Assembly (NCBI GenBank): GCA_016871755.1
Contig: VHCJ01000001.1
Span: forward strand, 1-64,000
DNA from: Verrucomicrobiota bacterium
Lineage (GTDB): Bacteria; Verrucomicrobiota; Verrucomicrobiia; Opitutales; Opitutaceae
Direction: 5' to 3'
DNA: 64,000 nt
Both the position numbers and the translations under genes were made by a program. Of the stretch, positions 10,290-20,182 are shown piece by piece (position 1 is the stretch's first letter; every line of letters starts with the position of its first letter). The notes under the pieces are model-generated. The model worked only from the letters and a program-made list of their open reading frames with translations. It did no database searches and had not been told where the DNA came from.

Positions 10290-10928
10290 CTAGCTGCGGC
10301 TCAGGGCGAGCCGGAGGGCGAGGGCGATCAGCACCACCCCCATCGTCCGGTCAAACCAGTGTCCGCGGCGGAGGAACGCGCGGCGCACCCCGGGCTGGCT
10401 GAAGCCGAAGGAGACGAGCGAGAACCACAGCGTGGTCGCGACGACCATCCACGCGCCATACGCTCCCTGCAGCCAGCGCGGAGTCTGTGGGCTGACCACG
10501 ACGGAGAAGACGGAGATGAAGAAGAGCGTGGCCTTCACGTTCGTGGCGTTCGTCAGGAAGCCCGTGACAAAGGCGTGCCGGACTGCATCGGGAGCGGGCG
10601 CCGCCGGCACGCCGGCCTCAGGCACGTCCTCCTGCCGGGGACGGGACCACAGCGACTGCACGCCAAGCCAGAGGAGATAGACGGCACCGACCGCCTGAAG
10701 TGCCTCAAGCAGTCGCGGCGAGGTGCGGAGCAGCAGCCCCAACCCCAGCACCGAGTAGAGCACATGCACCACGATCCCGCTGCCGATGCCCGCGCTGGTG
10801 GCGAGGGCGACGCGACGGCCGTGAACGATGCTTTGTCGGAGTACGATCGCGAAATCGGGCCCGGGGCTGATCACCGCGAGGGCGTGCAGCACGGCGAGCG
10901 TGGTGAATTCAGCCCAGGGGTTCATCAT
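10290..10928 (-). CDS. LysE/RhtB-family amino-acid exporter
   Basis: This inner-membrane exporter of the LysE superfamily (LysE/ArgO/RhtB) has about 212 residues and roughly six hydrophobic segments. The N-terminal signature LAVISPGPDFAIVLRQSI and the FLTNATNVKATLFFISVF segment are typical of the RhtB branch. The first of two adjacent ATGs is chosen. An upstream start at 10958 would add a non-hydrophobic leader that does not fit the family. The gene lies 37 nt after the TPR lipoprotein gene and converges with the glycosyltransferase gene. The substrate (amino acid or homoserine lactone type) is unknown. Confidence 0.9.
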   Translation of the reverse strand: MMNPWAEFTTLAVLHALAVISPGPDFAIVLRQSIVHGRRVALATSAGIGSGIVVHVLYSVLGLGLLLRTSPRLLEALQAVGAVYLLWLGVQSLWSRPRQEDVPEAGVPAAPAPDAVRHAFVTGFLTNATNVKATLFFISVFSVVVSPQTPRWLQGAYGAWMVVATTLWFSLVSFGFSQPGVRRAFLRRGHWFDRTMGVVLIALALRLALSRS

Positions 10929-10965
10929 GGCCGGGACGTGAGGTTCCACGACCGCCACCGACCGC

Positions 10966-11529
10966 TCAGAGCTGGTTCGAACGGACCTCCGGATCCGCCA
11001 GCAGCCGGTCGATCCCCTTGGAGCGGATGAACTCCTCGAGACGCGCGTCGTTCCGGTGCTTGCGGGCGGCCTTGTCGAGCCGTTTGCGAGCGTCGGACTC
11101 GCGGTTCAGGACCACGAGGAGGTAAAGCTGCGCGATGACCTCCGCCGTCGAATCGGTCTCGTCGTACCGGCTTTCATGGAGATCCAGCGCCCGGCGGTAG
11201 GCGCTGCGAGCCTCGTCCTTCTGACCGAGGCGGACATGGATGAGCCCGAGACTGAACCACCAGTCCGGGATGTCGTCGCGCAGGGCGATCGCCTTCTTCA
11301 TCGCCCCCTCCGCGCGCCGGTAGTCACGAATCTGCGCCGCAAACGCGGCCTCGGCCGCGTGGCCCTCGGCCTCGGCCGCCACCTTCCGATCGACCGTACG
11401 CGGCGCGCCGGGCGGGCGATCCCCGCCTCCGCAGCCCACCATTCCCAACGCCAGCACCCCCGCGAGGGTGGCGACGAAAGCCCGGGGAACAACGGATCGG
11501 ATTCGAAGCGGAGATGACGGCGGCGGCAT
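10966..11529 (-). CDS. TPR-repeat lipoprotein
   Basis: This is a predicted periplasmic lipoprotein of 187 residues. A signal sequence (AFVATLAGVLALGMVGC) ends in a lipobox-like MVGC. Tetratricopeptide-type helices follow, such as WWFSLGLIHVRLGQKDEARSAYRRALDL. The internal ATG at 11529 is preferred to longer starts because it places a basic n-region directly before the hydrophobic stretch. It lies 173 nt downstream of pilB and may serve pilus or secretion assembly, but no specific partner is identified. A perfect 15-bp palindrome (11529-11543) overlaps the start codon. Confidence 0.8.
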   Translation of the reverse strand: MPPPSSPLRIRSVVPRAFVATLAGVLALGMVGCGGGDRPPGAPRTVDRKVAAEAEGHAAEAAFAAQIRDYRRAEGAMKKAIALRDDIPDWWFSLGLIHVRLGQKDEARSAYRRALDLHESRYDETDSTAEVIAQLYLLVVLNRESDARKRLDKAARKHRNDARLEEFIRSKGIDRLLADPEVRSNQL

Positions 11530-11702
11530 GGGACGACGTCCCACGCTACGAGCCCGTGGCGGGGAAGAAACCCAAAAAACCATCCGCCCGGCGCACGCCG
11601 CCACCCGCAAACGGGCTCGGCATCTTGACTCGCAAGTCGAGCCGGACGCCCCGCCCTCCACGTGCGCGGCCGACGCCCCGCCACGGCGCCCCGGTGCCCG
11701 GC

Positions 11703-13304
11703 TTACAAGTCGATCGGGACGGTCGCGACGGCTCCCTCAAGCGTCGCGATGCCCTCGCGGACCTTGAGCAACGAGTCTTGGTGCAACGTCTTCATGCCCG
11801 CCCGCATCGCGATGCGCTTCAACTCGGCGGCTTCCAGCCCCTTGTTGATGCCATCAACCAATTCGTCGTTGGTGATCATGAGCTCGTGGATGCCCACGCG
11901 GCCCTTGTAACCGGAGTTGCCGCACTTCGGACACCCCCGCGGGTTGGCCTTGTAGATCGGCCCGCTCCATCCCAGCCCCTTCTCCAAGATCTCCTTCTCC
12001 CGCGTATGCGGCTCGGCCTGATACCGGCAACTCTTGCAAACACGCCGCATCAGTCGCTGGGCGCAGACGCAGAGGAGAGAAGAGGAGATCATGAACGGCT
12101 CGACTCCCATGTCGGTGAGTCGCGCCACCGTCGACGGCGCGTCGTTGGTGTGGAGCGTGGAAATGAGCAAGTGACCGGTGAGCGCGGCCTCGACCGCGAT
12201 GTTGGCGGTTTCCTTGTCGCGGATCTCACCCACGAGAATGATGTCGGGATCCTGACGCAGGAAGGACCGGAGGGCGGCGGCGAAGGTCAGGCCGATCTGC
12301 CGGTGCATCTGCATCTGATTGATGCCATTGAGCGTGTACTCGATCGGGTCCTCGGCGGTGCGAATGACCAACTCGGGCGAGTTGATTTCGTTGAGCGCCG
12401 AGTAAAGCGTCATCGACTTGCCGGAGCCCGTCGGTCCGCAGTGGAGGATCCTGCCGTACGGCTGGCGGATCACCTCGCGGTAGCGCACCAGATTTTCCTT
12501 GGAGAAACCGAGGGCGGTCATCGGGAGCGTGGACTTCTGTTTGTCGAGGATACGCATGACCACGCCCTCGCCGTGGTTGAGCGGAGCGGTGGAGACGCGG
12601 AGGTCGATGTCCATGCCCTTCTTCGTGTACTGCTTGAAGACGATGCGGCCGTCTTGCGGCAGGCGACGCTCGGCGATGTCGAGGTTGCACATGATCTTCA
12701 GGCGGGCCACGAGGGCTGGGCCGACCTTGGCGGGGAGACGCAGCTTTTCCTGACAGACGCCGTCGATGCGGTAGCGCACGACCATTTCCTTTTCCTGCGG
12801 CTCAACGTGGATGTCGGATGCACCCAGGTAATAGGCGTCCTCGATGACACGATTGCCGAGTTGGATGATCGGACCGGACTCCTCGTTGACGTCCTCGCCG
12901 ACCGATTCCTCGGCGGCCTTGCCGAACTCGGCGCCGATCTGCTGCACGACCTCATCGAAGCCGGCGCGCTCGGCGGACCTGGCGAACTTGTCACGGATGT
13001 CCTTCTCGCGGCCGAGCAGGCGGATGATCCGTTTGCCGGTCATCTCCTGCAGCCGGGCGGGCACGGTGACCTCGAACGGATTGGCGAAGGCCACGAGCAG
13101 GAAGTCGCCCACCTGCCCGATGGGCAGAAGAACATGTTCCTGACAGTACTCCTGCGGGATGCGCTCGAAGGTGGATGCCGAGACGCGGTGCCGGGTCACA
13201 TTGCAGGGCGCGAGGCCGAGGGCCTGCGCCCGTGCCACCAGCAACTGAAAGGGCGTGATCCCGTGACCCTCCTGGAGGAGTTTGTCGAGGGCCTCGCCGC
13301 TCAA
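11703..13304 (-). CDS. pilB: Type IV pilus / type II secretion assembly ATPase (PilB/GspE)
   Basis: This hexameric cytoplasmic ATPase drives pilin polymerisation. The 533 residues contain an N1-type domain and Walker A GPTGSGKS (290-297). They also hold the Asp box RTAEDPIEY, the Walker [16 protein letters not shown] (350-363), the His box TLHTNDAP and the zinc tetracysteine Cys423, 426, 458 and 461. The TTG at 13304 is only a nominal start. The same frame stays open upstream to about 13545 and still reads PilB-like residues ([16 protein letters not shown]) from about 13400, but has no ATG or GTG. The true 5' end is encoded in, or was lost to, a different frame (see the short ORF at 13301-13552). 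No pilC, pilT or pilin gene is adjacent. Confidence 0.92.
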   Translation of the reverse strand: MSGEALDKLLQEGHGITPFQLLVARAQALGLAPCNVTRHRVSASTFERIPQEYCQEHVLLPIGQVGDFLLVAFANPFEVTVPARLQEMTGKRIIRLLGREKDIRDKFARSAERAGFDEVVQQIGAEFGKAAEESVGEDVNEESGPIIQLGNRVIEDAYYLGASDIHVEPQEKEMVVRYRIDGVCQEKLRLPAKVGPALVARLKIMCNLDIAERRLPQDGRIVFKQYTKKGMDIDLRVSTAPLNHGEGVVMRILDKQKSTLPMTALGFSKENLVRYREVIRQPYGRILHCGPTGSGKSMTLYSALNEINSPELVIRTAEDPIEYTLNGINQMQMHRQIGLTFAAALRSFLRQDPDIILVGEIRDKETANIAVEAALTGHLLISTLHTNDAPSTVARLTDMGVEPFMISSSLLCVCAQRLMRRVCKSCRYQAEPHTREKEILEKGLGWSGPIYKANPRGCPKCGNSGYKGRVGIHELMITNDELVDGINKGLEAAELKRIAMRAGMKTLHQDSLLKVREGIATLEGAVATVPIDL

Positions 13305-13552
13305 TTCCTCGGGATGGTTGGCCAGCGCCTGCCGCTGCTCCGACGTGATGCGCCCGTACTCTTCGAGCTTGGCGACGACCTGGGTCTGGACTTTTCCGAG
13401 AGGCTTTGCCGGACGTTTTGGGCGGCGATGATTTCGAAAAGCTTCTCGTTGGCCTTTTCCAAGTCTTCGATTTTGACGAGGTTGGCCTCGACGAGGGAAG
13501 CGCCCATGAGGCGGTTGGCCCGCATGAGCAGCGCACGGTTCTCAGGAGACAT
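13301..13552 (-). CDS. Short ORF joined out of frame to pilB (5' part of a frameshifted or composite gene)
   Basis: The ORF encodes 83 residues. Its first 50 look like real protein ([20 protein letters not shown], then a helix ending AAQNVRQ). The remaining residues are Ser/Arg-rich shadow translation of the pilB frame. It has the best ribosome binding site nearby: GAGGTG ends 4 nt before the ATG. The change of coding frame occurs near 13400, and a one-base (-1) shift there joins it to pilB. It may be the true pilB N-terminus interrupted by an indel, or the remnant of a separate small gene fused to a pilB that lost its start. The obgE stop lies 33 nt upstream. Confidence 0.6.
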   Translation of the reverse strand: MSPENRALLMRANRLMGASLVEANLVKIEDLEKANEKLFEIIAAQNVRQSLSEKSRPRSSPSSKSTGASRRSSGRRWPTIPRN

Positions 13553-13585
13553 GTCACCTCACTTCGTCACGCCAAGCCCTCGGCT

Positions 13586-14611
<1,026 letters not shown>

Positions 14612-14678
14612 TCAGTCCACTGTGCAGAATCCCGCCACCTTGCCAAGGGGCGATGGCTCCCGACGTAAAGGCTCCCGG

Positions 14679-15992
14679 TCAGAGCACGATCTTGACGCCC
14701 TTGCGCAGGTAGGTGGGCACGTCGAGGTCCTGCCCCTCGAAGAGGTTGCGGTCGGTCTTGTCGAAGTAGCCGCGGCTTTCGACCTCGCTGAACGAGAACT
14801 CGTTCTGGGCGCTCGGGGAAGCGGACAGCTCAAGGGACAACTGCGGACCGCCTCCCGGCTTGGTTCCCTTGGTGGAGACCTTGCCGGAGGCGGCGACCGG
14901 CGCCTCGGAGGTACCTTTGTCAGGGTCCTCGTCCCGGGCTGCCGATGCCGGGTTGGCTCCGGGTATCGCACGGGGACGCGCCGGGGCGACGGGCCGACGG
15001 GTGTTGACGCGGCTGCCGATGTCGGTGGTCCCGAGCACGCAGACCTCCACCCGGCCCGCCATCGTTTCGTCGATCACGGCGCCCATGATGACGTGCGAGT
15101 CCCGGCCGAACTGCTCGGTGACGGCCGTCATCATCTCATTGACCTTGGGCAGGGTGAGATCGGGGCCGCCGGTGAGATTGACGAGAAGTCGCTCCGCCTT
15201 GCGGGAGAACTCCGGAGTGGCGAGGAGCGGGCAGAGCTTCAGGCTCTCGATGGCCTCGGCCACGGCTTGGTCGCCGTGACCGGTCCCGAGCCCGAAGAGG
15301 GTCTTGCCCCCGCGGGCGACGAACGCCTGTCGGAGGGTGGCGAAATCGAGGTTGATCAGGCCCGTGCGATGAAGCATCGCCCAGATCGACTTCACGCCGC
15401 GGCCGATCCACTCATCGGCGCGCGCGAACGAGTCGAGCACCGTCTCGTTCTCCGCCGCTTCCTGCAACAACACGTCGTTGGGCAGCGGGATGACGGCATC
15501 GCACACCTTGCGCAGCGCCTGCAGACCCTCCTCGGCCTGCCGCAGGCGTCGGCCACCTTCGAAGGCGAAGGGCATCGTGACAAACGCGATCACGAGCGCG
15601 CCGGCCTCAGTCGCGAGTTCGGCAAGGACGGGCGCGGCGCCGCTCCCCGTGCCGCCGCCCATGCCAGCGACAAGGAAGACGAGGTCGCACCCAGCCACCG
15701 TGGCCTGCAACTTCTCGCGATCCGTCTCGGCCGCCTCGCGCCCGAGTTCGGGGTCCGCCCCCGCGCCCAGGCCGCGGGTGACCGTCGCCCCGATCAGGAG
15801 TTTTTCCTGCACCGGCGAACTGGAAAGGGCCTGATGGTCGGTGTTGATCACCGCGAGCGCCAACCGCTCAAGGTTGTCCATCTTCAACCGGTCAACGGCG
15901 TTGGACCCGGCCCCGCCGACCCCGATGACCTTCATCGCGACACTCCGGTCGGTCAGCGCACTATGCTCCAAGGGAAGTTCGTTTGCCTGCAT
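14679..15992 (-). CDS. ftsZ: Cell division protein FtsZ
   Basis: FtsZ is the tubulin-like GTPase that forms the Z-ring. The 437 residues include the N-terminal GVGGAGSNAVDR and the tubulin signature GGGTGSGAAP, and the T7 region (NLDFATLR) carries the catalytic Asp. A Pro/Ala/Lys-rich linker of roughly 75 residues follows. The C-terminal conserved peptide DVPTYLRKG, at the very end, binds FtsA. The gene follows ftsA by 17 nt. The C-terminal peptide and the FtsA membrane helix together show a normal FtsA-tethered Z-ring. Confidence 0.97.
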   Translation of the reverse strand: MQANELPLEHSALTDRSVAMKVIGVGGAGSNAVDRLKMDNLERLALAVINTDHQALSSSPVQEKLLIGATVTRGLGAGADPELGREAAETDREKLQATVAGCDLVFLVAGMGGGTGSGAAPVLAELATEAGALVIAFVTMPFAFEGGRRLRQAEEGLQALRKVCDAVIPLPNDVLLQEAAENETVLDSFARADEWIGRGVKSIWAMLHRTGLINLDFATLRQAFVARGGKTLFGLGTGHGDQAVAEAIESLKLCPLLATPEFSRKAERLLVNLTGGPDLTLPKVNEMMTAVTEQFGRDSHVIMGAVIDETMAGRVEVCVLGTTDIGSRVNTRRPVAPARPRAIPGANPASAARDEDPDKGTSEAPVAASGKVSTKGTKPGGGPQLSLELSASPSAQNEFSFSEVESRGYFDKTDRNLFEGQDLDVPTYLRKGVKIVL

Positions 15993-16009
15993 GGGGACGG
16001 GAGGAGGAC

Positions 16010-17212
16010 TCAGGAGGCAAAGAGTTTCTTGAACAAGCCGGTGGTCTTGCCCCGCTCAACCGGCACCTCCGGGCGCGAACTCAGTCCGTAGTGGAGTAGG
16101 CCCAGCACCGTCGAATAACTGGGGTCACGCAGATTCTCGCTCACCCAGGAAGGCGCCTCGCTGAGGTGGGTCGAGACGCCAAACACCTTTCCGGCCGCCT
16201 CGGCGATGCCGGGAAGCTTGCTTGAACCTCCGGTCAGCACGACGCCCGAGCCCAGACGCTCGGGCCCGAAGGCCGGACCCAGCTTCTTCTTCACGACCTC
16301 AAACAACTCCCAGATGCGGGCGGCCGTGATTTGCTCGATCGTCATGCGCGGGAACTGGCGGTCGCCGATCGCGAAATCCCCGTTCAGCCAGACCTTGTCG
16401 TCGCGGCTCTTCGTTAGCGTCGTCGCCCGCGCACACCGCAGCTTCAGCTTCTCCGCCTGTCCTTCCGTCAGACGCAGCCCCAAGGCGAGGTCATTGGTGA
16501 GGTGCGAGCCGCCGACCGGCACCACGCCGGCCACCTGGGGCATCCCGTCGCGGTAGAGCACGTAGTCCGTGGTGCCCGCCCCGATGTCGAGCACCAGCAC
16601 GCCGTGCTGCCGCTCGTCCGCCGCCGTCACGATCGTGCCGGAGGCGAGGCTGGAGAGAATGAGTTCGGAGACCCGCACGTTGAACCCGCGAATGACGTGG
16701 ATGTTGTCCGCGATGCGGCTCTCCTGGCCGTGCACCACGTAGTAGCTGACCTGCAACTCGCGGCCAACAAGGCTGTCCGGGTCCGGCACGAGGCGCCCAT
16801 CGAGGCGGAAGGGCCGGCGCAGGCGCTGCACGACCATCCGGCCGTCGGGCAGTTGCTTGGATCGCGCCATGTTGCACACCGTGGCGATGTCGAAGTCGCT
16901 CACCATGTTGTTGGCGGCGGACACCTGCACGGAGGCGTCGCTCGAGAAACCGTCGAGGTGGGCACCGGTCTGCGCGAGGTAGACCTCGTCGACGCGCACG
17001 CCGGCGCTGCGCTCGGCCTCAAGGAGGGCGCTGTGCGCCGCGTCACTCGCCGCCTTGAAGTCGAAGACCGAGCCCTTGATCACGCCGCGGGAGGCGCTCT
17101 CGCCCATGCCCACGATGCTCAGGCTGCGACCATTGGTCACTTCGCCGATCAACACGCTCGCTTTGGCGGTGCCGATCTCGACGGCACCAATGTATTTTGT
17201 CCGGGAAATCAC
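16010..17212 (-). CDS. ftsA: Cell division protein FtsA
   Basis: FtsA is the actin-fold membrane anchor of FtsZ. The 400 residues show the phosphate-1 motif (YIGAVEIGTAKASVLIGEV), the phosphate-2 motif LVLDIGAGTTDYVLY and the adenosine motif VVLTGGSSKLPGI. The inserted 1C domain lies between them. The C-terminal GLFKKLFAS is a short amphipathic membrane-targeting helix. The ATG at 17212 lies 1 nt from the ftsQ stop. Confidence 0.95.
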   Translation of the reverse strand: MISRTKYIGAVEIGTAKASVLIGEVTNGRSLSIVGMGESASRGVIKGSVFDFKAASDAAHSALLEAERSAGVRVDEVYLAQTGAHLDGFSSDASVQVSAANNMVSDFDIATVCNMARSKQLPDGRMVVQRLRRPFRLDGRLVPDPDSLVGRELQVSYYVVHGQESRIADNIHVIRGFNVRVSELILSSLASGTIVTAADERQHGVLVLDIGAGTTDYVLYRDGMPQVAGVVPVGGSHLTNDLALGLRLTEGQAEKLKLRCARATTLTKSRDDKVWLNGDFAIGDRQFPRMTIEQITAARIWELFEVVKKKLGPAFGPERLGSGVVLTGGSSKLPGIAEAAGKVFGVSTHLSEAPSWVSENLRDPSYSTVLGLLHYGLSSRPEVPVERGKTTGLFKKLFAS

Positions 17213-17213
17213 G

Positions 17214-18287
17214 TCAGCTGTCCGGGTTGGAGGAAATGCTCACCGTGAAGCGGGGGGCCTTCACCGCGCCCGTACTGTTCTTCGCCGCGCCACCCGTCGC
17301 CGCCATCCCGGCTCCGGTCCCTTGCGGCACCGCCCGCGCGCCGGCGGCCCCGGCCGGGCTGGCCGAAGGCGTCGGCCGCGTCGCCGGCGCCGTCTCTTCG
17401 GTCGCGAAGAGCACCGGCACCTGCTTCTTGCCGAGGGAAAGGTTGATCATGCCCACCGGACGCTCCCGCGTCTCCGACAGCACGGCATCCAAGAGTGCGA
17501 CCTGGGTGAAGAAGTCGTCCCGGAGGCCGAAGACAATTTCCCGCACGTGCTCGGTCCGCACGAGGATTTCGCCGTAGCTCGCAAACCGGTCCATGCCGAT
17601 CACCCGCCAGGTCCGGCGCAGATTCGGCACGTTGATCTGCGCGGTCTCCAACAGGTCGGCCACCGTCTCGAGTCCCGCCACCGGCGCGAACCCGCCCCGC
17701 GCCAGCGGAGCGAGGGTCACGCCGTCCAACCACGGCAGGGCCGCCACCAACTCGGGCGCATAGTTCACGCCTGGAAACACCATCCCATCGCGGGCGACGA
17801 GGTAATCGCGCGGCTGTCCCGAGCGATCCGCGACGCGCAGGCGTACGACCGGGCTGCGCTCCTGCAGCGTCACCACCAAGGTGTCGGGAAACTTCCGGGT
17901 CAGCACCGCGGTCCGCACCTGCGGGTCAGCGAGCAAGTGCGACTGCAGAGCGTCAAGGTCGAGTTCCATCAGCGCCACCCCGCGCGGCAGCGCGAGCTTC
18001 TCGACCACCCACTCCTCGTCGAGGACGCCATTGGTCGTGAGCTTGATCGTGCGCAGGGGATCCGACTTCACCGGCGCGGCGAGCTTCATGGGGTCATGCC
18101 GCCAGAGCTGCACCACTTCCCACCCCGCCCACGCGAGGCAGGCGACGGCAGCGAGGGCGAATCCCGCCTTCACGAACCCCATCGTCAGGCGCCGCCGGCC
18201 CTCGCGCGACATGGAGCGGGGCGCGACTTCCTGGGGAATGTCGCGCCACGAACGGGCGGAGAAAACGAGGCCAGCGGGCTTGTTCAT
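17214..18287 (-). CDS. ftsQ: Cell division protein FtsQ (POTRA domain)
   Basis: FtsQ is a bitopic inner-membrane divisome protein. From the chosen ATG at 18287 (1 nt after the ddl stop; an upstream start would overlap ddl) it has 357 residues. It has a cytoplasmic N-tail and one transmembrane segment (GFALAAVACLAWAGWEVV). A POTRA domain (about 80-150: EEWVVEKLALPRGVALMELD, ADPQVRTAVLTRKFPDTLVV) leads into the FtsQ beta domain. An unusual Ala/Thr/Pro-rich tail of about 50 residues ends the protein. Position between ddl and ftsA confirms the assignment. Confidence 0.9.
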   Translation of the reverse strand: MNKPAGLVFSARSWRDIPQEVAPRSMSREGRRRLTMGFVKAGFALAAVACLAWAGWEVVQLWRHDPMKLAAPVKSDPLRTIKLTTNGVLDEEWVVEKLALPRGVALMELDLDALQSHLLADPQVRTAVLTRKFPDTLVVTLQERSPVVRLRVADRSGQPRDYLVARDGMVFPGVNYAPELVAALPWLDGVTLAPLARGGFAPVAGLETVADLLETAQINVPNLRRTWRVIGMDRFASYGEILVRTEHVREIVFGLRDDFFTQVALLDAVLSETRERPVGMINLSLGKKQVPVLFATEETAPATRPTPSASPAGAAGARAVPQGTGAGMAATGGAAKNSTGAVKAPRFTVSISSNPDS

Positions 18288-18288
18288 C

Positions 18289-19218
18289 TCAGCGGATCCC
18301 GCCACGGAAGCGCCGCAGCGCCGGGTTCACCAACTCCCTCACCAACGAGGTGAAATCCAATCCCGCGCAGCGAGCGCTCATGGGCAGGAGGCTCGTGTCC
18401 TTCATGCCGGGGAGCGTGTTGATTTCGAGCAAAAACAATTCGTCGCGGGGCGAGAGCATGAAGTCGATGCGCGCATAATCACGGCAGCCGCACGCCGCGA
18501 ACGCCCGCTCCGCCGCCGCCTGCGCCGCCGCCGTCACCGCGTCCGACAGAGGCGCCGGCGCCAGATACTGGGTCAACCCCTTGGTGTACTTCGAGGTGTA
18601 GTCAAAGGTCCCGCCTTGGGGCACGACCTCGACCACGCCCATCGCCTTGCCATCGAGCAGGCCCACCGTGAGCTCACGGCCCCGGATCCGCTGCTCCGCC
18701 AGCCACTCGCCGTCCGCCAGTCCGGCCAGCGCACGCTCAAGTCCAGCCGGGTCATCGCAAACCGCCAAGCCGACGCTGCTGCCCGAGGCCCGGGGCTTGA
18801 GCACGACCTCCGGACCCAGCCGGGCGACCAGGTCCGCCGTGGTCGGGCGGTGCGAGGCCGGGAAGCTCACCCCCGCCGCCACGCGCACGCCGGCCGCCGC
18901 CACCGCCTGCTTCGTCCGCTCCTTGTCAAAGGTCAACGCACTCGACGCCGCATCGCAGCCGGCGTAGTGGACACCCGCCGCGTTGAGCAGCGATTGCATC
19001 GCTCCATCCTCGCCAAAGGTGCCGTGGAGGGTGGAGAAGACCACGTCGCGCGCCGGATCCAGCCCGACCGGCAGCCGCGCCTCCCGCACCTCCACGAGGC
19101 GGGTCGGAAAGGTCCGCGCCAGCGCCAGCGCGCTCGCCCGGCCGGAGCCGAGCGAGACTTCGCGCTCGGCCGACACTCCGCCGCACAGGACCACGATCGT
19201 TGGGGTCAGGGTTGTCAT
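18289..19218 (-). CDS. ddl: D-alanine--D-alanine ligase
   Basis: Ddl joins two D-Ala for the peptidoglycan pentapeptide. The 309 residues carry the ATP-grasp features VVLCGGVSAEREVSL, TLHGTFGEDGAMQSLL, DKERTKQA, LKPRASGSSVGL and the metal-binding C-terminal RIDFML...LFLLEINTLPGM. The length matches DdlB-type enzymes. It sits between murB (4 nt upstream) and ftsQ. All catalytic blocks are present, so it should be active. Confidence 0.96.
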   Translation of the reverse strand: MTTLTPTIVVLCGGVSAEREVSLGSGRASALALARTFPTRLVEVREARLPVGLDPARDVVFSTLHGTFGEDGAMQSLLNAAGVHYAGCDAASSALTFDKERTKQAVAAAGVRVAAGVSFPASHRPTTADLVARLGPEVVLKPRASGSSVGLAVCDDPAGLERALAGLADGEWLAEQRIRGRELTVGLLDGKAMGVVEVVPQGGTFDYTSKYTKGLTQYLAPAPLSDAVTAAAQAAAERAFAACGCRDYARIDFMLSPRDELFLLEINTLPGMKDTSLLPMSARCAGLDFTSLVRELVNPALRRFRGGIR

Positions 19219-19222
19219 CGCG

Positions 19223-20182
19223 TCAAAGTTCCTCCCGCCAATCGCCGCCGTAAAGCAGAACCTCCGGCTCGAGGGTCACGCCCTTCACCTGCTGCACGCG
19301 CTCCCGCACGCGCCGCACGAGGGCGATCACGTCCGCGGAGGTGGCGCCGCCGCGGTTGATAATGAAGTTGGCGTGCACGGTCGCCACTTCAGCCCCGCCC
19401 ACGCGCTCGCCCTTGAGTCCGGCGGCATCAATCAGGCGCCCCGCCGAGTCTCCGGGCGGGTTCTTGAACATGCACCCGGCACTGGGCTCGCGGGGCTGCG
19501 ACTGGTGACGCTTGTCGCGGTACGCATCGATCTGCCGGCGGATCGCCTCGTCCTCACCGGGTGCAACGCGCGCCGGCCGCAGCACCGCCTCAAGTGCGAT
19601 CGCCGTCTCCAGCTCCGCGCAATGACGATAATCGACGTTCATTTCGTCCTTCCGGTAGGTGCGGACCTCGCCCTCCCGCGACATGACTCGGACTTCCTCG
19701 ACGACATCGAACATCCAGCCCCCCATCGCTCCGGCGTTCATGCGCAGCGCGCCGCCGACGTTGCCGGGGATGCCTTCGAGGAATTCGAAGCCCACGAGGC
19801 CCGCCTTGCTCGCAAGGCCGCAGAGATTCTTCAGGCGAAGCCCGGCGCCCACGCGCACGCGGCCGTCCGCCTCCGGCAGGAAGCGCTGCCACGCCGGATG
19901 CCCGAGGCTGATCACCACCGCATCCACGCCCGCGTCCGGCACCAGCAGATTGGAGCCGCGGCCAAGCATGATCATCGGCACGCCGGCCGCCGCGACGCGT
20001 CGAACCACCGCGGCCAGGTCGGCCTCCGACGCGGGCTCGGCCAGGATCCTCGCCGCCCCGCCCACCCGCAGGGTCGTGCGCGTGGCGAGCGCTTCCTCGC
20101 GGCGCACCGCGGACTCCGGTGCCAGCGCCGCGCGGAGCGCCTCCGCCAGCCGATCCCAGTCAGGGGTGCCTTCCGCGCTCAT
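19223..20182 (-). CDS. murB: UDP-N-acetylenolpyruvoylglucosamine reductase MurB
   Basis: MurB is the FAD-dependent enzyme that forms UDP-MurNAc. The 319 residues have RTTLRVGGAARIL, MLGRGSNLLVPD, FEFLEGIPGNVGGALRMNAG and the catalytic-loop region PSAGCMFKNPPGDSAGRLID. Cys stands in the proton-donor position that is Ser in E. coli; Cys there is known in other MurBs. Its ATG overlaps the murG stop by 4 nt (ATGA), so no murC lies between them. Confidence 0.96.
   Translation of the reverse strand: MSAEGTPDWDRLAEALRAALAPESAVRREEALATRTTLRVGGAARILAEPASEADLAAVVRRVAAAGVPMIMLGRGSNLLVPDAGVDAVVISLGHPAWQRFLPEADGRVRVGAGLRLKNLCGLASKAGLVGFEFLEGIPGNVGGALRMNAGAMGGWMFDVVEEVRVMSREGEVRTYRKDEMNVDYRHCAELETAIALEAVLRPARVAPGEDEAIRRQIDAYRDKRHQSQPREPSAGCMFKNPPGDSAGRLIDAAGLKGERVGGAEVATVHANFIINRGGATSADVIALVRRVRERVQQVKGVTLEPEVLLYGGDWREEL

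Noticed and set aside
11529-11543. Perfect 15-bp palindrome TGGGACGACGTCCCA over the TPR lipoprotein start, as an operator
   Set aside because: It is a single short palindrome in GC-rich sequence, with no second copy or matching regulator gene; it may be chance.
13395-13412. Programmed -1 ribosomal frameshift at GGAAAAG in the pilB 5' region
   Set aside because: The heptamer does not fit the X XXY YYZ rule in the incoming frame (Glu codon GAA would have to re-pair with GGA), and no stimulatory hairpin is evident. An indel or gene fusion is simpler.
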